Below are positions 35,059 through 38,428 of a stretch of 38,428 bases of DNA, one piece after another. The DNA lies in assembly GCA_018064695.1 (NCBI GenBank), contig JAGHUU010000118.1:1-38428 (forward strand), written 5' to 3'. Origin of the DNA: Candidatus Blautia equi (GTDB lineage Bacteria > Bacillota > Clostridia > Lachnospirales > Lachnospiraceae). Made by a program: the position numbers and the translations under genes. How positions within the stretch are numbered: the stretch's first letter is position 1; each line of letters starts with the position of its first letter. Under the pieces are notes generated by a model that was given only the letters and a program-made list of their open reading frames with translations, did not search any database and had not been told where the DNA came from.

Positions 35059-37275
35059 ATGCATAAAAGAATCAGAAAGCTGACAACGCTTCTGCTTTCC
35101 GGAGCTATGGCTGCAGGTACTGTGGCCGGCGGAAGTCTGCCGATGCTCACAGGATATGTGGTAAGTGCGGAGGAGAGCACAAAGACCCTTTTTGACATCA
35201 GCTTTGACAACGGTTCCACCGAAGGCTTTGCCATCTATATGGAAGGCGGCGACAGCAGCCTCTCCAACCGGAACGGGGAGATGGAAGTCACCATCCGCAA
35301 ATGCGGAACCCTGAACTACGCCAACCAGATCTACTGGGACGGTTTTGAACTGCTTCAGGGCTGTGATTATATCCTGAGCTTTGATATTCACGGTGACCTG
35401 GCCCGCAAGGTGGATTACCGCATCCAGATGAACGGCGGAAACTACCGCGGATACGTGGACCGAAGCGTGGATGTGAAGGAAGAGGCCCAACACGTGGAAG
35501 TGCAGTTTACCATGGGCGCTGATACAGATCCTGCCCCTCGCCTCTGCTTCAATATGGGCAAATATAACGGCATGGACGAGGAGCCGGGCGAGCATCATAT
35601 TTATCTGGACAACGTAAAGCTGACTCTGCTGAACGCAGGCGCAGTGCAGGAGACAGAGCCTGAACCGCTGCCGACCCTGGTGAGTGTGAACCAGGTGGGC
35701 TACCGTCCGGGAGATGAGAAGATTGCCGTAGCTACTGCGGAGGCAGCCGGCGCGGAATTCAATATTGTGAATGAGAACGGGGAAGTGGTATATACAGGCA
35801 TGTTTGATGTGGCCTTTGGAGACAAAGCCACTCAGAGAGATGTCTGCCACGGTGATTTCTCTGATCTCACAGAGGATGGCACCTACACCATCATGGTGGG
35901 AGACGACATCCAGTCAGAGCCATTCAGTATCGGGGAGGCTGTGTACGAGCAGCTCTTCAAAGATACATTTAAGATGATGTACTTACAGCGCTGCGGCGTG
36001 GAGCTTACGGAGGAATATGCAGGAATCTATGCACATCCGGCCTGCCACACCACAGAGGCCACTGTTTATGGAACCGATGAGAAGAAAGAAGTAAACGGCG
36101 GCTGGCACGATGCCGGCGACTTCGGCCGATACTCCGTAACCGCAGCTAAGACAGCAGCGGACCTTCTCCTTGCATACGAAGCAAATATGGACGATCCACT
36201 GATCGCTTCCGATGATCTGGGACTTCCGGAGAGCGGAAACGGCATCCCGGATATTCTGGATGAAGTGAGATTTGAGCTGGACTGGTTCCTCAAAATGCAG
36301 GATGAAGCCACCGGCGGCGTATACCATAAGGTATCCTGCTACAACTTCCCGGGAACTGTAATGCCGCAGAATGAGACCAACGAGCTGGTGCTTGCACCGA
36401 TCGCAGCAACTTCTACTGCTGACTTTGCCGCTATCATGGCCAAGGCTGCTGTGGATTATGCAGAGATCGATGCCGCTTTTTCCGAAACCTGTCTGGACGC
36501 AGCCATGAAGGCATGGGATTACCTGCAGAATAACCCGCACAAGGGCTTCACCAACCCGCCGGAGATCTCCACCGGAGAGTACGGCGACGGTTCTGCAAAG
36601 GATGAGATCTACTGGGCTGCAGTGGAGCTTTATCTGGCAGGCCAGGCACTTGGAAGAGAGACCATCGATGCGGATGCCATTCCATCTGAGACCAGCCCGG
36701 AGCTTGGCTGGGTGGAGATTGGAGGCTACGGACTTTATGATCTTGCAACCGCAGAGGTTTCCGGTGATAAGATTGAAAAACACGCAGAGGCTGCTAAGAA
36801 GAAGCTTCTGGATAAAGCCAATGATCTGAAGAAGCTCTCCGAGAGCGACGGATATTTTGTGACACTTGGAACCTGGGGTTATTACTGGGGCTCCAACATG
36901 GGTGTGGCAAACAACGGTATGCTGCTCCTCTTTGCGGAGAAGCTTACAGGAGATGCATCCTACAGAACCACAGCTGAGAAACAGCTGGATTACCTGCTGG
37001 GCGTGAACGGAATGGCCTTCAGCCATGTTTCCGGATTCGGAAGCAATTCCATGAAGGATCCGCACCACAGACCATCCCAGTATATGCAGCAGGCAGTACC
37101 GGGAATGCTCTCCGGTGGACCAAACGCAGGAAGAGAGGACCCATACGCAGCACAGGTGCTGAAGGGAGTAAAAGCCCCGGCTCTCTGCTACGTGGATAAT
37201 CAGCAGAGCTATTCTACCAATGAGGTAGCCATCTACTGGAACTCCCCACTGGTATATCTGATAGCGGGTATTTAA
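35059..37275 (+). CDS. secreted glycoside hydrolase family 9 (cellulase-like) with N-terminal carbohydrate-binding-like and Ig-like domains
   Basis: Signal peptide; VSVNQVGYRPGDEKIA (CelD_N-type); NGGWHDAGDFGRYSVTAAKTAADLL; GVNGMAFSHVSGFGSNSMKDPHHRPSQ; DNQQSYSTNEVAIYWNSPLVYLIA. Confidence 0.92.
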   Translation: MHKRIRKLTTLLLSGAMAAGTVAGGSLPMLTGYVVSAEESTKTLFDISFDNGSTEGFAIYMEGGDSSLSNRNGEMEVTIRKCGTLNYANQIYWDGFELLQGCDYILSFDIHGDLARKVDYRIQMNGGNYRGYVDRSVDVKEEAQHVEVQFTMGADTDPAPRLCFNMGKYNGMDEEPGEHHIYLDNVKLTLLNAGAVQETEPEPLPTLVSVNQVGYRPGDEKIAVATAEAAGAEFNIVNENGEVVYTGMFDVAFGDKATQRDVCHGDFSDLTEDGTYTIMVGDDIQSEPFSIGEAVYEQLFKDTFKMMYLQRCGVELTEEYAGIYAHPACHTTEATVYGTDEKKEVNGGWHDAGDFGRYSVTAAKTAADLLLAYEANMDDPLIASDDLGLPESGNGIPDILDEVRFELDWFLKMQDEATGGVYHKVSCYNFPGTVMPQNETNELVLAPIAATSTADFAAIMAKAAVDYAEIDAAFSETCLDAAMKAWDYLQNNPHKGFTNPPEISTGEYGDGSAKDEIYWAAVELYLAGQALGRETIDADAIPSETSPELGWVEIGGYGLYDLATAEVSGDKIEKHAEAAKKKLLDKANDLKKLSESDGYFVTLGTWGYYWGSNMGVANNGMLLLFAEKLTGDASYRTTAEKQLDYLLGVNGMAFSHVSGFGSNSMKDPHHRPSQYMQQAVPGMLSGGPNAGREDPYAAQVLKGVKAPALCYVDNQQSYSTNEVAIYWNSPLVYLIAGI

Positions 37276-37300
37276 TAAACATAATATAAAGAGGAGGATC

Positions 37301-38428
37301 ATGATGAAAACGAAACTGAAAAAAAGTCTGCTTTGTCTTTTCGCGCTGTTCGTTCTTCTGGCAGCAGCTGTACCTGCTTTTGCAGCAACCCCGGCTAAGG
37401 TGCCGCTCAGCAGCATCAGCAGCTCTGCATATAATAAGATCACCATCAAATGGGCAAAGACATCAGGCGCAACTGACTATTATGTCTACTACAAGGAAGC
37501 CGGAACAAGCGGCTGGAAGAAACTGACAAAAGTGGGATCCACTGTGACGAGCTACACCCACACAGCATCTTCTGCTTATCCGATCGTAGTTGGAAAGAAT
37601 TATCAGTATACTGTCAAAGCTTACAATTCCGGCAGTAAGACCTACGGAACCTATGATACCAACGGTCTCACTGCTAAGACTGTGCCGAATACCGTTACCA
37701 ATATGACTGCAAGTCTGGACACCACAAAGACCAAGGTCGTTGTGAAATGGGATAAGGCCGGCGGCAGTGATAAATATTATGTATATCGCAGATCCACACT
37801 GAATAACAAGTGGACAAACCTTGGATCTACCACAGGAACTACTTTTACAGACAGTAATCCTTGTAAGGGAGAGAATAATCAGTATACTGTTAAATCCTGT
37901 TATTCTGCTACCAAGGCTTATGGTGCATATGAGGCAGGACCGAAGGTTCTTATGAGTGCCACACCGGCTACTCCTGTTGTAAATCCTGTAAGCTATGACC
38001 CTTCCGGTAATACGGTCACTGTTACATGGAAAGCAGCACAGTATGCATCTAAATATCGTGTTTATTACAAAGAAGACGGAGGAAGCTGGATCAATCTTGC
38101 AGATGTGACAGGAACTTCCTACAGCGCAAAGTTACCTATTGAAAAAACAAAAGATTACTATTTCACTGTAAAAGCATACAACAGCCCATCCAAACTCTGG
38201 GGCTCTTACCAGAAACCGGGCGCTTTGCTTGCAGGAACCAAACCAACCCCAACACCAACCAAGGCTCCGACAGCAACACCGAAACCAACGGCTACCGCAA
38301 CACCAAAGCCAACGGCAACCCCGACTAAAGCGCCAACAGCGACACCAAAGCCAACAGCAACCCCAACTAAGTCGCCAACCGCGACCCCAACTACCACAGC
38401 AACCCCAACAACAAAGCCACCGGCAACG
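37301..38428 (+). CDS. secreted protein with three FN3-like domains and a Thr/Pro-rich linker; truncated by the window edge
   Basis: RBS GAGGAGG; signal peptide [30 protein letters not shown]; repeats of YYVYYKEAG...[10 protein letters not shown]; open to 38428 and not in the supplied ORF track. Confidence 0.85.
   Translation, partial: MMKTKLKKSLLCLFALFVLLAAAVPAFAATPAKVPLSSISSSAYNKITIKWAKTSGATDYYVYYKEAGTSGWKKLTKVGSTVTSYTHTASSAYPIVVGKNYQYTVKAYNSGSKTYGTYDTNGLTAKTVPNTVTNMTASLDTTKTKVVVKWDKAGGSDKYYVYRRSTLNNKWTNLGSTTGTTFTDSNPCKGENNQYTVKSCYSATKAYGAYEAGPKVLMSATPATPVVNPVSYDPSGNTVTVTWKAAQYASKYRVYYKEDGGSWINLADVTGTSYSAKLPIEKTKDYYFTVKAYNSPSKLWGSYQKPGALLAGTKPTPTPTKAPTATPKPTATATPKPTATPTKAPTATPKPTATPTKSPTATPTTTATPTTKPPAT
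38244..38428 (+). repeat. low-complexity coding repeat ([14 protein letters not shown])
   Basis: Tandem degenerate ACCCCAACNAAGGCNCCNACAGCNACACCNAAACCAACGGC units encoding a Pro/Thr linker. Confidence 0.85.

Noticed and set aside
35983-37449. 488-aa antisense ORF opposite the GH9 gene
   Set aside because: Sense strand encodes conserved GH9 motifs; the antisense ORF runs across two genes and looks random.
38206-38397. Minus-strand Gly/Val repeat ORF ([15 protein letters not shown]...)
   Set aside because: Reverse complement of the Thr/Pro-rich coding repeat; a reading artefact.
1-38428. tRNA, rRNA, insertion sequence or prophage
   Set aside because: None recognised on reading both strands; only palindromic REP/MITE-like elements were seen.

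Overview
The window appears to come from a Lachnospiraceae-like Firmicute chromosome (inference from gene content and codon style). It holds about 35 supportable CDSs. From left to right: a MATE exporter; a sulfur-amino-acid ABC import operon with a fused double substrate-binding protein, two permease sets and two ATPases; a methyltransferase; a heterodimeric ABC exporter pair; an aldo/keto reductase; a sensor kinase-NfeD-FloA-LytTR regulator operon; an ADP-ribosylglycohydrolase; a PfkB kinase; a large SNF2 helicase; a HAD phosphatase; a GntR/TRAP/YiaK/YhcH/IclR/KDPG-aldolase/KDG-kinase uronate-type catabolic locus; a small repeat-protein operon; a nitroreductase; a parvulin; two gene remnants flanking an HD phosphohydrolase; a secreted GH9 cellulase; and a secreted FN3 + Thr/Pro-rich protein running off the right edge. 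The strongest findings are three. (1) An unannotated 41-codon Cys-rich leader peptide (MNTQRIYIANHHMCCCRMF...) has its own promoter and mutually exclusive antiterminator/terminator stems. It sits ahead of a two-transporter operon whose single fused binding protein (SBP_bac_3 + MetQ) contains no Cys and only one internal Met. (2) An array of six ~36-bp inverted-repeat units (TRCCATC...GATGGYA), with near-constant internal geometry and 42/52-bp spacing, lies upstream of the kinase/flotillin operon. (3) A small protein is built of about six LFES-x2-HF/Y repeats. All calls were made by reading the sequence; no database search was run.
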